16,507 bases of DNA. Source: Aliishimia sp963922415. GTDB taxonomy: Bacteria > Pseudomonadota > Alphaproteobacteria > Rhodobacterales > Rhodobacteraceae. Below the pieces are notes generated by a model. That model saw nothing but the letters and a program-made list of their open reading frames with translations, searched no databases and was not told the DNA's origin. This document shows, in pieces, positions 7,665 through 14,167 of the stretch. The translations under genes were made by a program, and so were the position numbers. Location of the stretch: NCBI GenBank assembly GCA_963922415.1, contig CAWUIP010000079.1, forward strand, positions 1-16,507. Direction: 5' to 3'. How positions within the stretch are numbered: position 1 is the stretch's first letter; each line of letters starts with the position of its first letter.

Positions 7665-8162
7665 TTATGGCAGGGCCGTGATGTCCGTCGGCGCGGGGTG
7701 TGCGCCAGCGGCGGTGAGCATCGCATGGATTTGACCCCGGTGGTGCGTTTGGTGGTTGAAGAGTTGGATCGCGCAGAGGGCTTTGGACATTTCAACCTCG
7801 GCAGAGCCGTCGGGCAGGACCCAACTGACAGACTTGGCGAGAGATGCCTCAGTCACCTCTGACGCCCAGTTCGAAAGCTCCACGTCCCGGGCGGTGCGCA
7901 GCACCTTGAACTCCGCCCAATCGGACGGGTCGGTCAGCGAATGCTTGATCGTCTCGTGCGGACGCCGGTTGCCCTGGATCCGCGCCAGAATAAGCGCATC
8001 CGCCCAGTAGAGGTGGTTGAACGTCGCGGCGATGGACCCAAAGAACGCACCCCGGTCGTGCCAGCGTGCCTCATGGGTCAAACTCTCCGCCGCTGCGATC
8101 AGCGATGCGTTCTGCCAGGCGTTGTATCGTGCAAATAGACGGCAATAGTCGGCTGAAATCAT
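7665..8162 (-). CDS. DinB-fold protein (putative metal-dependent hydrolase or thiol transferase)
   Basis: A 165-residue helical protein of the DinB/YfiT superfamily. The three metal-binding histidines of this four-helix bundle are visible: His50 in FNHLYWAD, and His137 and His141 in LFNHQTHHRGQ. The opening SADYCRLFARYNAWQN is also typical. Members bind a divalent metal and include mycothiol- or bacillithiol-dependent transferases, but most alphaproteobacterial versions are uncharacterised. It has a GAGGG ribosome site nine bases before its ATG. It converges with the HxlR gene (55 bases between stops) and diverges from the oxidoreductase gene. Confidence 0.87.
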   Translation of the reverse strand: MISADYCRLFARYNAWQNASLIAAAESLTHEARWHDRGAFFGSIAATFNHLYWADALILARIQGNRRPHETIKHSLTDPSDWAEFKVLRTARDVELSNWASEVTEASLAKSVSWVLPDGSAEVEMSKALCAIQLFNHQTHHRGQIHAMLTAAGAHPAPTDITALP

Positions 8163-8332
8163 GGTCAGGCCCTCGGTTCAGTTATGGTTGGAAGTGTGCA
8201 GCAGCCAAATCTCGCCTTTCTCGGCGCGCGATTTGTGCTGTTGTGCACGTTCAGCCTATCCGGTCTTGTTTCAAAGCGAAAGGCCTCACGTCGCATGTTC
8301 CCTTGTTCCAGTTTGGTCTGTAGAACGCGCCT

Positions 8333-9319
8333 ATGAAAGCTATCACCTACACCTCCTTTGGCCCCGCCACCGACGTCCTGACGCTGACCGATCTACCCAC
8401 GCCAGATCCAGGTCCCGGCGAGGTTTTGGTCGAGATCGCAATCTCTGGCGTGAACCCGTCAGATGTGAAGGCCCGCGCCGGTGCGCGCCCAGGCGTGATC
8501 AAACCGCCCTTTCCAACGATCATCCCGCACAGCGACGGGGCGGGCGTGATCGCAGCGGTCGGCGACGGCGTGGACAGCGCCCGCATCGGCACGCGTGTTT
8601 GGGTCTGGAACGGGCAGTGGCAACGCGCCTTTGGGACCTGCGCCAGCCATATCTGCGTGCCCGAGGCCCAAGCGGTTGCGATGGACCCCGCGATCAGCTT
8701 TGAAACCGGTGCACAGCTTGGCATTCCAGGCCTTACCGCCGCCCATGCGGTCTTCAGCTTTGGGGATGTGGCGGGCAAGACAGTGCTCGTGAACGGGGCG
8801 GCGGGCACCGTGGGCTACCTTGCCACACAGCTTGCCAAATGGGGCGGCGCCCAAGTGATCGCGACCGCACGCGAGGAGACCAAAGATCGCGTTCTTGCAG
8901 CCGGGGCCGACCATGTTTTGGATTACCGGTCCGACAATTTGGCAGAGGCTATTTTGGATACCGCGGGCGGTCCCGTCCACCATATCGTGGAAGTGGAGTT
9001 TGGCCGCAACGCGGACACCGATGCCGCCGTCATTGCAGAAAACGGAACGATCTGCGCCTATGGGTCGGCCCAGGCGATGCGCCCCGAGATGCCATTTTAC
9101 CCCCTGATGTTCAAATCCGTGCAGATGCACATGGCATTGATCTACCTGCTCCCCCCTGCCCCACGTTTGAATGCAATCGATCGGCTAAATCGCGCCTTTG
9201 CAAGCCATGCACTGAATGTGCCTGTCGAAACCGTCTTTGCTCTTTCGGACACGCCCGCAGCACATGCCGCAGTCGAGGCTGGAGGCCGAGCCGGCGGGGT
9301 CTTGGTCTGGATGCCGTAA
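8333..9319 (+). CDS. NADPH:quinone reductase-like MDR-family oxidoreductase
   Basis: A 328-residue medium-chain dehydrogenase/reductase of the zinc-free quinone oxidoreductase group. The N-terminal GroES-like domain carries PGPGEVLVEIAISGVNPSDVKAR and PHSDGAGVIAAVG, with no structural-zinc cysteine cluster. The cofactor domain starts near 148 with KTVLVNGAAGTVGYLATQLA, the AxxGxxG-type NADPH loop of this group. AGADHVLDYRSDN follows. It probably reduces quinones or reactive enones in the cytoplasm; the substrate is not evident. There is no clear Shine-Dalgarno sequence before the ATG. It stands alone, 170 bases from the divergent DinB gene and upstream of the tRNA. Confidence 0.88.
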   Translation: MKAITYTSFGPATDVLTLTDLPTPDPGPGEVLVEIAISGVNPSDVKARAGARPGVIKPPFPTIIPHSDGAGVIAAVGDGVDSARIGTRVWVWNGQWQRAFGTCASHICVPEAQAVAMDPAISFETGAQLGIPGLTAAHAVFSFGDVAGKTVLVNGAAGTVGYLATQLAKWGGAQVIATAREETKDRVLAAGADHVLDYRSDNLAEAILDTAGGPVHHIVEVEFGRNADTDAAVIAENGTICAYGSAQAMRPEMPFYPLMFKSVQMHMALIYLLPPAPRLNAIDRLNRAFASHALNVPVETVFALSDTPAAHAAVEAGGRAGGVLVWMP

Positions 9320-9349
9320 GGCCCGCGTTAACCAATTTCCTGCAATTGA

Positions 9350-9372
9350 GGGCTTGCACGTGCACAAAGCCC
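9350..9372 (+). terminator. Hairpin after the oxidoreductase gene, weak terminator candidate
   Basis: GGGCTT (9350-9355) can pair with AAGCCC (9367-9372) around a palindromic TGCACGTGCA core. It lies 31 bases after the stop and before the tRNA. The T-tract is poor (GAATTAATT), so it may be only a weak terminator. Confidence 0.35.
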
Positions 9373-9394
9373 GAATTAATTAGCACGGCACGGT

Positions 9395-9469
9395 TGGGAT
9401 GTAGCCAAGTGGTAAGGCAACTGTTTTTGGTACAGTGTACCGTAGGTTCGAATCCTACCATCCCAGCCA
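9395..9469 (+). tRNA. tRNA-Gln (anticodon UUG)
   Basis: The cloverleaf folds fully by eye. The acceptor TGGGATG pairs with CATCCCA. The D stem is GCC/GGC with loop AAGTGGTAA. The anticodon stem ACTGT/ACAGT carries the loop TTTTGGT, so positions 34-36 read TTG. The variable loop is GTACC, and the T arm is GTAGG-TTCGAAT-CCTAC. The discriminator G and CCA are encoded (9466-9469). No duplicate of the 3' end is visible in this window, so there is no sign of an integrated element here. Confidence 0.97.
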
Positions 9470-9660
9470 AGCACTCCCCTTGTGTCGTCCGGCATGAATC
9501 GCAACTTGTCCGGCGAGACTTGCACCTTTTGTCGGGCAATAGCGAAATTTCTACCATTTTTGATGGCTTTTGGGACGTTTTGCAGTCTGGGCTGGCTTTC
9601 TAGTCCATTTCCAGAAATCGCCCCCATTCGTGTGGCTAGCTTAGCGTGGATTCGGCACCC

Positions 9661-9697
9661 AGAGCAGAAAGCTGATGGGGTAGGTGGCTCCTGCTCT
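9661..9697. repeat. Hairpin in the gap between tRNA-Gln and the AhpD-like gene
   Basis: AGAGCAG (9661-9667) pairs with CTGCTCT (9691-9697), and an inner AGC/GCT adds three pairs across a small internal loop. No T-tract follows on either strand. It lies between the tRNA and the convergent AhpD-like gene and may help end transcription of both. A second short inverted repeat, AGGGTC/GACCCT (9719-9732), touches the stop of the AhpD-like gene. I see no gene in 9470-9730. Confidence 0.3.
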
Positions 9698-9730
9698 TGT
9701 CGCTGGCTGACGTCAGACAGGGTCCTGACC

Positions 9731-10309
9731 CTAGTCGTCCTTGTAGTAGCCAATTTGATCGCCGTCGGTTGTACAGCCTAGCCCATTCAGCAAACGATTT
9801 GAGTAGTTGAAATATGCACAAACCTGATTCACTTCCAAGACTTCACCGTCATCGCAGCCAGCGATTTTCAGGGCTTCGAAATCAGATTTCACCATCTTGC
9901 CCACGTCCGTGGTCAGTTTGCCCGCATAACGAAGCAAGGCCAGCTCTTTGCCGTCGAATTCGTCTTCGGGACGATGCGCCTTGAGTGCGACGAATATCCG
10001 ATCACTGCGCGGCTGGTCCTTGATCAAGTTGCGCACGTTCATGAAGTGATGCGTCAGTGAATAGGTGCAATCATTCAGAATAGACGTATAGCTGGCGACA
10101 ACTTCCAGAAACCAGAAGGGCAGCTTGTTTTCGTCCGAATGCAGGACCGACCGATACAGCGTGACGTGACCATTCATCGTTTCGGGGCGCAGGGAATGAA
10201 CGCGCATGACCGTGTCTACAGTCCCATGTGGCGTACGCGCATGATCCAACAGCTCTTTCAGCCGCGGTTCGGCCTCTTCATCCGAAATCATCTTGATCCA
10301 TGCGGTCAT
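9731..10309 (-). CDS. AhpD-like / carboxymuconolactone decarboxylase-family protein (peroxidase-related), atypical
   Basis: A 192-residue all-helical protein of the peroxidase-related branch of the AhpD/CMD superfamily. The family box is at about 69-88: EVVASYTSILNDC followed by TYSLTHH. The usual C-x-x-C is reduced to C81-T-Y-S84, so the second cysteine, the peroxidatic one in studied AhpD proteins, is a serine, while the paired histidines remain. An ordinary AhpD disulfide cycle is therefore not expected. Extra cysteines near 151 and 163 (IAGCDDGEV, VNQVCAYF) could contribute. Its ATG overlaps the stop of the Rieske oxygenase gene (ATGA), making it the last gene of the minus-strand operon. 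A role in the same catabolic step is inferred from this coupling. Confidence 0.82.
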   Translation of the reverse strand: MTAWIKMISDEEAEPRLKELLDHARTPHGTVDTVMRVHSLRPETMNGHVTLYRSVLHSDENKLPFWFLEVVASYTSILNDCTYSLTHHFMNVRNLIKDQPRSDRIFVALKAHRPEDEFDGKELALLRYAGKLTTDVGKMVKSDFEALKIAGCDDGEVLEVNQVCAYFNYSNRLLNGLGCTTDGDQIGYYKDD

Positions 10310-11355
10310 GGCTGTTCCTCTGTGATGGCTTTGGCGACTTTGGCGCGGAACCGCATGGCCCCGGCGTCCAGCGCAAGGTTCAAATAGCCGCTTTTGCGGT
10401 TCTCCATCCCGGATTGCACAAATTCCAATACGTCCTGATCTTCCTTGAACGCCATTTTCGCGCCGTCGAACATGCGTGCAGACAAGGCCTCATCTTCGGC
10501 GTGCATATTGCGGTGCTGGAACCAGAAATAGCGCGACGTTTTCGCGTCCACCGGCGTGATGAAATTGTAGGAGATATTGATGAAAGCGTTTTCAGACAGG
10601 GGCTTATCCGCGCCGCCTTCGCCGGTTGGCGTATAGACAGACATGTTGATCGCTGTGGAGGGCAACCGACACTCATAATGCTGCTTGCGGTCGCATGTTT
10701 CGCCGAATGGCAGCATATCTTTGTAGTAAGGCGGTGGCGCTTCGTCAAAGACCCAGCGTGACACGATTACGCCGTCTTCAATCTCTTCCACGTCAAGCGG
10801 GCGATTGTCAGTACCCGCCCCAGCGAATGACGTCAGGTGCACCCACGCCACATGGCTCGGGTCCAACAAGTTGTCGACGATGTAAAGATAGTGGCAGGCC
10901 ATCGACATGCCGCCTTTGGGGGTCTTGCCCCAATCGGGGTTATCAAAATTTGGGATGTCGATGATGTCTGCTGCGTTGGCTTTATTGGGATCTCCCATCC
11001 AGACCCATAAGAAACCCCAGCGGTCTTCAGCAGGGTAGGAATGCACCGCGGCTCGACGTGGCGGGTTGTCGAGCTGGGTCGGGGCAATCACGCATTCTCC
11101 TGTGCAGTCGAACGTCAGACCATGATAGCCGCACACGACAGTGTCGCCCTCAATCGTTCCCCGCGAAAGCGGCAGTTTGCGGTGTGGGCAAGCATCTTCT
11201 AGTGCCGCAGCTTTGCCTTGTGTGTCACGGAAGATGACGATCTTCTCCTCCAGCATTGTGACCGGCGTTAAATCGCGCCCAAAGTCCTCGCTGTGGCCAG
11301 CGACGTACCAGCAATCGCGCATATATCCGGTTGATCCCGCGAGGTCGGGCCTCAT
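10306..11355 (-). CDS. Rieske [2Fe-2S] oxygenase, large subunit, vanillate-demethylase-like
   Basis: A 349-residue terminal oxygenase of the Rieske non-heme iron family, close to the VanA-type (O- or N-demethylase and hydroxylase) group in length and layout. The Rieske cluster ligands are Cys56-Pro-His58 and Cys75-Gly-Tyr-His78. The mononuclear iron site is visible as DNLLDPSHVAWVH, giving His168 and His173 with Asp165. A late FKEDQDVLE stretch matches the EDQ-type C-terminal helix of this group. Such enzymes need NADH-fed electrons from a separate reductase, which is not encoded in this window. An internal ATG at codon 12 (MRDCWYVAGH) is an alternative start. The gene overlaps both AhpD-like neighbours by 4 bases, and the operon carries a small-molecule importer, so the substrate is probably what that importer brings in. 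Confidence 0.92.
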   Translation of the reverse strand: MRPDLAGSTGYMRDCWYVAGHSEDFGRDLTPVTMLEEKIVIFRDTQGKAAALEDACPHRKLPLSRGTIEGDTVVCGYHGLTFDCTGECVIAPTQLDNPPRRAAVHSYPAEDRWGFLWVWMGDPNKANAADIIDIPNFDNPDWGKTPKGGMSMACHYLYIVDNLLDPSHVAWVHLTSFAGAGTDNRPLDVEEIEDGVIVSRWVFDEAPPPYYKDMLPFGETCDRKQHYECRLPSTAINMSVYTPTGEGGADKPLSENAFINISYNFITPVDAKTSRYFWFQHRNMHAEDEALSARMFDGAKMAFKEDQDVLEFVQSGMENRKSGYLNLALDAGAMRFRAKVAKAITEEQP

Positions 11356-11696
11356 GCTGTGTCCTCAGAATAAAGGTCAAAGGCCTGCAAGGCCTTGGCA
11401 CTATAAGCGTAAGACGGGCCACCGCCCATGTACGTCGTCATGGCAAGAGCTTCGCAAACCTCCTCTCGTGTTGCCCCCAAACGCACCAGAGAACGCATGT
11501 GAAAGCCAATGCAACTGTCACAGCGGGTTGCGATGGCAATTCCCAGCGCAATGAACTCTTTCGTCTTTTCGCTCAGCGCGCCATCCGTTTTAGCGGCTTT
11601 ACCCATGATCCCGAACCCTTTGACAGTTTCTGGGATTTCTGTGTTCAGCTTGCCGATATTGGCCTCGGTCTCGGCCATGAAGTCATGCCAATCCAT
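11352..11696 (-). CDS. AhpD-like / carboxymuconolactone decarboxylase-family protein with intact CxxC
   Basis: A 114-residue single-domain member of the AhpD/CMD superfamily. The active-site box is complete: Glu48, Cys59-Asp-Ser-Cys62 and His66, in ATRCDSCIGFHMRSLVRLGA. Such proteins act as thiol-disulfide or peroxide-reducing enzymes or as decarboxylases, and the CxxC favours redox activity. I chose the ATG at 11696 because AAAGGG sits 9 bases upstream. The ATG at 11714 would overlap the permease gene and has no good ribosome site. The stop overlaps the start of the Rieske gene (ATGA), so the two are translationally coupled, and it follows the permease stop by 4 bases. It might support the oxygenase by handling peroxide or a reactive product, which is an inference. 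Confidence 0.87.
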   Translation of the reverse strand: MDWHDFMAETEANIGKLNTEIPETVKGFGIMGKAAKTDGALSEKTKEFIALGIAIATRCDSCIGFHMRSLVRLGATREEVCEALAMTTYMGGGPSYAYSAKALQAFDLYSEDTA

Positions 11697-11700
11697 CGAT

Positions 11701-12462
11701 TTATACCCTTTCATCCGAGCCCATTTTACGTTCCAGCCAGCGCACGCCTGCGCTGATGATCAGAACCAGCACGAGGTATTCGACAATCAACAGCGTATAG
11801 ATTTCAAGGGGCCGGTACTCCGTCACCACCAGTTCATTGGCGCGCCGGGTCAATTCCTGCATCCCGATGACGGAGGCAAAGGCGCTCATCTTCACGATGT
11901 AAATGAACTGGTTGGCCAAGGGTGGCAGGATGCGCCGGATCGCCTGAGGCAGGATCACATATCGCATCGTTTGGATGTAGTTCAGCCCAACAGTCTGTGC
12001 CGCTTCGCTTTGACCCCTCGCAATCGACTGGATGCCCGAGCGGTAGATTTCTGCGGTAAATGCACTGTCCGAAATCGCGAGTGTGATGATCGCCCCCCAG
12101 AAAGGGTCGATGGGGACGTTCATCCCCATGGACTTGAAGACAATGGGCAGGCCGTAAAACACCCAAAACAACATGGGCAGCAAAGGGATGGATCGAACGA
12201 ACTCCACATAAATGCGGTTAACCAGCCGCAGCCAGCGGTTCGCGGATTGCCCGGGCAGAGCGACGATCAGCCCAAGGACAATTGAGATTGACGCGGCAAT
12301 CACTGAAATCAGGATCGTCGATCCCATGCCCGAAATCAGGAACTTGACATTGGTCCATCCCCCCGACGTGCGTGGGTCAATTACATACCAGCCCCAGTTC
12401 CCGGATCCCGAACATCCGGCCAGGAGCAACAAAAACGATAGGGAAACGATCAGTTTTTTCAT
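11701..12462 (-). CDS. Polar-amino-acid-type ABC transporter permease with lipoprotein-like N-terminus
   Basis: A 253-residue inner-membrane permease of the HisM/GlnP family. The EAA loop that contacts the ATPase is clear: EAAQTVGLNY at about 153-162, then YVILPQAIRRILPPL. About five membrane spans are seen after residue 45, starting GMGSTILISVIAASISIVLGL. Oddly, the first 17 residues read as a lipoprotein signal: charged MKK, a leucine core and a LAGC lipobox with Cys17, then GSGNWGWYVIDP. The start at 12462 is set by AGGG about 9 bases upstream; a longer frame to 12507 overlaps the ATPase gene. No second permease gene is present, so the channel is probably a homodimer. It follows the ATPase gene by 8 bases. 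Confidence 0.9.
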   Translation of the reverse strand: MKKLIVSLSFLLLLAGCSGSGNWGWYVIDPRTSGGWTNVKFLISGMGSTILISVIAASISIVLGLIVALPGQSANRWLRLVNRIYVEFVRSIPLLPMLFWVFYGLPIVFKSMGMNVPIDPFWGAIITLAISDSAFTAEIYRSGIQSIARGQSEAAQTVGLNYIQTMRYVILPQAIRRILPPLANQFIYIVKMSAFASVIGMQELTRRANELVVTEYRPLEIYTLLIVEYLVLVLIISAGVRWLERKMGSDERV

Positions 12463-12470
12463 TATCGGCC

Positions 12471-13211
12471 CTAATGCTGCAAAATCTGGCTGAGGAATTT
12501 TTGGCAACGCTCAGTTGTTGGGTTGCCGAAAAACGCATCCGGTGGCCCGTGTTCGACAATCTCGCCTTCGTCCATGAACACCATCTGGTCTGCGACTTTG
12601 CGCGCAAAGCCCATCTCGTGGGTCACGACGATCATGGTCATGCCTTCCTGGGCCAGTTCGACCATCACGTCCAGGACTTCGGAAATCATCTCCGGATCCA
12701 GCGCCGACGTCGGTTCATCAAACAATAAGGCCTTGGGTTCCATGCACAGCGACCGCGCGATGGCAACGCGCTGTTGCTGACCGCCTGAAAGCTGTTTGGG
12801 CATTTTGTCAGCCTGATCGGGAATACGCACACGGGTCAGGTAATGCCGCGCGCGGTCTTCTGCGTCCGCCCGGCTGAGCCCACGCGCCTTCATGGGGCCG
12901 AGCGTTAGGTTTTCGAGGACGGAGAGATGCGGAAACAGGTTGAATTGCTGGAACACCATTCCAACTTCGCCTTGGATGGACGCCACGGATTGCGGGTCAT
13001 TGGTCAATTCGCGACCGAACAAACTGATTGTCCCGCGTTGATGTTCTTCCAGTTTGTTGATGCAGCGCACCACTGTCGATTTGCCTGACCCCGAGGGGCC
13101 GCAAATCACGACTTTTTCGCCAGCCCCAACTGACAAGTCGATGTCCTTCAGAACATGGAAATCGCCGTACCACTTGTTGACGCCAACAAGCTCAATTGCT
13201 GAATTGACCAT
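12471..13211 (-). CDS. Polar-amino-acid-type ABC transporter ATP-binding protein
   Basis: A 246-residue ATPase of the GlnQ/HisP family, the first gene of the minus-strand operon. Walker A is GPSGSGKST (38-46), the Q-loop is VFQQFNLFPHLSVLEN, the signature is LSGGQQQR (141-148), Walker B is LLFDEPTSALDPE (162-174), and the switch is His198 in VVTHEMGFA. All catalytic positions are intact, and the length is normal for the family. The ATG at 13211 follows a GGGGG ribosome site; a TTG one codon earlier is less likely. It drives the permease encoded next and presumably works with the divergent binding protein at 13336. GlnQ-type systems import polar amino acids and related small molecules; the actual ligand is unknown. 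Confidence 0.94.
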   Translation of the reverse strand: MVNSAIELVGVNKWYGDFHVLKDIDLSVGAGEKVVICGPSGSGKSTVVRCINKLEEHQRGTISLFGRELTNDPQSVASIQGEVGMVFQQFNLFPHLSVLENLTLGPMKARGLSRADAEDRARHYLTRVRIPDQADKMPKQLSGGQQQRVAIARSLCMEPKALLFDEPTSALDPEMISEVLDVMVELAQEGMTMIVVTHEMGFARKVADQMVFMDEGEIVEHGPPDAFFGNPTTERCQKFLSQILQH

Positions 13212-13260
13212 CAACGGCCCCCTTTTTCCATGCGCCTTCGCGCCGGAGCGATCAGCTTAT

Positions 13261-13281
13261 TTGATTTTTTTGTCGTATCAA
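13261..13281. promoter_or_regulatory. Inverted repeat TTGAT-N11-ATCAA, candidate operator
   Basis: It lies in the 124-base gap between the divergent ATPase and binding-protein genes. The arms are TTGAT (13261-13265) and ATCAA (13277-13281), and the inner T and A are 11 bases apart, which fits the T-N11-A pattern of LysR-type sites. No LysR regulator gene is in the window. Shared control of both transcripts from here is an inference. Confidence 0.3.
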
Positions 13282-13335
13282 GCAACCATGCGGGATCAAC
13301 ACTGAAAAACAAAAGTTTACCAACGGGAGTATGAA

Positions 13336-14106
13336 ATGCACAAACTGCTTAAAGCAGCGGCAGTTGCCGCGATCGGTCTGACACTGGCAGGCGCTGCCAG
13401 TGCGCAGTCGGCCTTGAACGAGATCCTCAGCAGCGGGGTCCTGAAAGTCGGCACAACGGGTGACTGGAACCCCATGACCGTCAAGGATCCGGCAACGAAT
13501 TCCTACAAGGGCTTCGATATCGACATCATGAAAGAACTGGCCACGGACCTTGGTGTCGAGGTGGAGTTCGTGGCGACGGACTGGAAAACACTCGTGAACG
13601 GTGTCGTTGCGGGCCAGTACCACATCACGGGGTCTGCTTCGATCTCGCCTCCTCGTATGAAAGCTGCTGGCTTCTCGGAAAGCTATATCGCAGTTGAGAT
13701 CATGCCGTTCACCACGGCTGAAATGGCCGAGAAACTGTCTGGCTATGACTCAATCAATAATCCGGACATAAAAGTCGCCACAACGCTCGGCACAACCTTC
13801 GAAGCTCTGGTGCGCGAATGGTTCCCGAACGCAGATATCAAGGTCGTCGAAGCCCCGGCACGCGGCTATCAAGAGGTTCTGGCGGGTCGCGCGGACGTGT
13901 TCATTACATCCAACATTGAAGGATCGACGCTGAAAGAGAAATTTGGTGTCGTTCAAGTTCCAGACACCGGACCTCGGGCGCCATCGCCTATCGCGATGCT
14001 GTTGCCGCAAGGCGATCAGGTCTGGATCAACTACGTGAACAACTGGGTTAAACTGAAAAAAGCCAAGGGCTTCTTTGAGGGCAACAAGGCCAAGTGGGGC
14101 CTGTAA
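13336..14106 (+). CDS. Family-3 solute-binding protein of the polar-amino-acid-type importer
   Basis: A 256-residue periplasmic receptor. A Sec signal peptide (KLLKAAAVAAIGLTLAGAASA) is cut near residue 23. The mature start, LNEILSSGVLKVGTTGDWNPM, and then KGFDIDIMKELATDLGVEVEFV are the hallmarks of SBP_bac_3 proteins. RADVFITSNIEGSTL lies in the second lobe. The fold also includes periplasmic cyclohexadienyl dehydratases, but the divergent ATPase and permease make transport the simpler reading. GGGAG about 7 bases upstream supports the start. It is followed at once by a strong terminator, so it is probably made in excess over the enzyme gene that comes next. Confidence 0.92.
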   Translation: MHKLLKAAAVAAIGLTLAGAASAQSALNEILSSGVLKVGTTGDWNPMTVKDPATNSYKGFDIDIMKELATDLGVEVEFVATDWKTLVNGVVAGQYHITGSASISPPRMKAAGFSESYIAVEIMPFTTAEMAEKLSGYDSINNPDIKVATTLGTTFEALVREWFPNADIKVVEAPARGYQEVLAGRADVFITSNIEGSTLKEKFGVVQVPDTGPRAPSPIAMLLPQGDQVWINYVNNWVKLKKAKGFFEGNKAKWGL

Positions 14107-14123
14107 ACCAGCTAAAATTGCGG

Positions 14124-14154
14124 CGGCGGGACCTTTTGTGTCCCGCCGTTTTTT
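14124..14154 (+). terminator. Rho-independent terminator after the binding-protein gene
   Basis: A perfect 9-base stem CGGCGGGAC / GTCCCGCCG (14124-14132 and 14140-14148) with a 7-base loop is followed by six T. It ends only two bases before the ribosome binding site of the creatininase-family gene, so it may attenuate rather than stop transcription fully. Confidence 0.93.
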
Positions 14155-14156
14155 CT

Positions 14157-14163
14157 GGGAGGG
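14157..14163 (+). promoter_or_regulatory. Ribosome binding site that fixes the creatininase GTG start
   Basis: GGGAGGG stands 4 bases before the GTG at 14168. The in-frame ATG at 14075 lies inside the binding-protein gene and upstream of the terminator. The ATG at 14183 has no comparable site. Confidence 0.75.
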
Positions 14164-14167
14164 TGCC

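Noticed and set aside
8459..9130. Minus-strand 223-codon frame opposite the quinone-oxidoreductase-like gene
   Set aside because: The plus-strand frame encodes a clear MDR protein; this one is a compositional shadow.
9395..9469. tRNA-Gln as an integration site for a genomic island covering region 3
   Set aside because: No integrase gene and no repeat of the tRNA 3' end is visible in the window, and the genes beyond it have similar composition to their neighbours.
9111..9557. Minus-strand frame over the tRNA containing MVGFEPTVHCTKN
   Set aside because: This is a familiar false protein made by translating the reverse of a tRNA gene. The tRNA-Gln folds completely.
14075..14167. N-terminal extension of the creatininase-family gene to an ATG at 14075
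   Set aside because: It would run through the end of the binding-protein gene and a strong terminator, and the added residues match nothing in the family.
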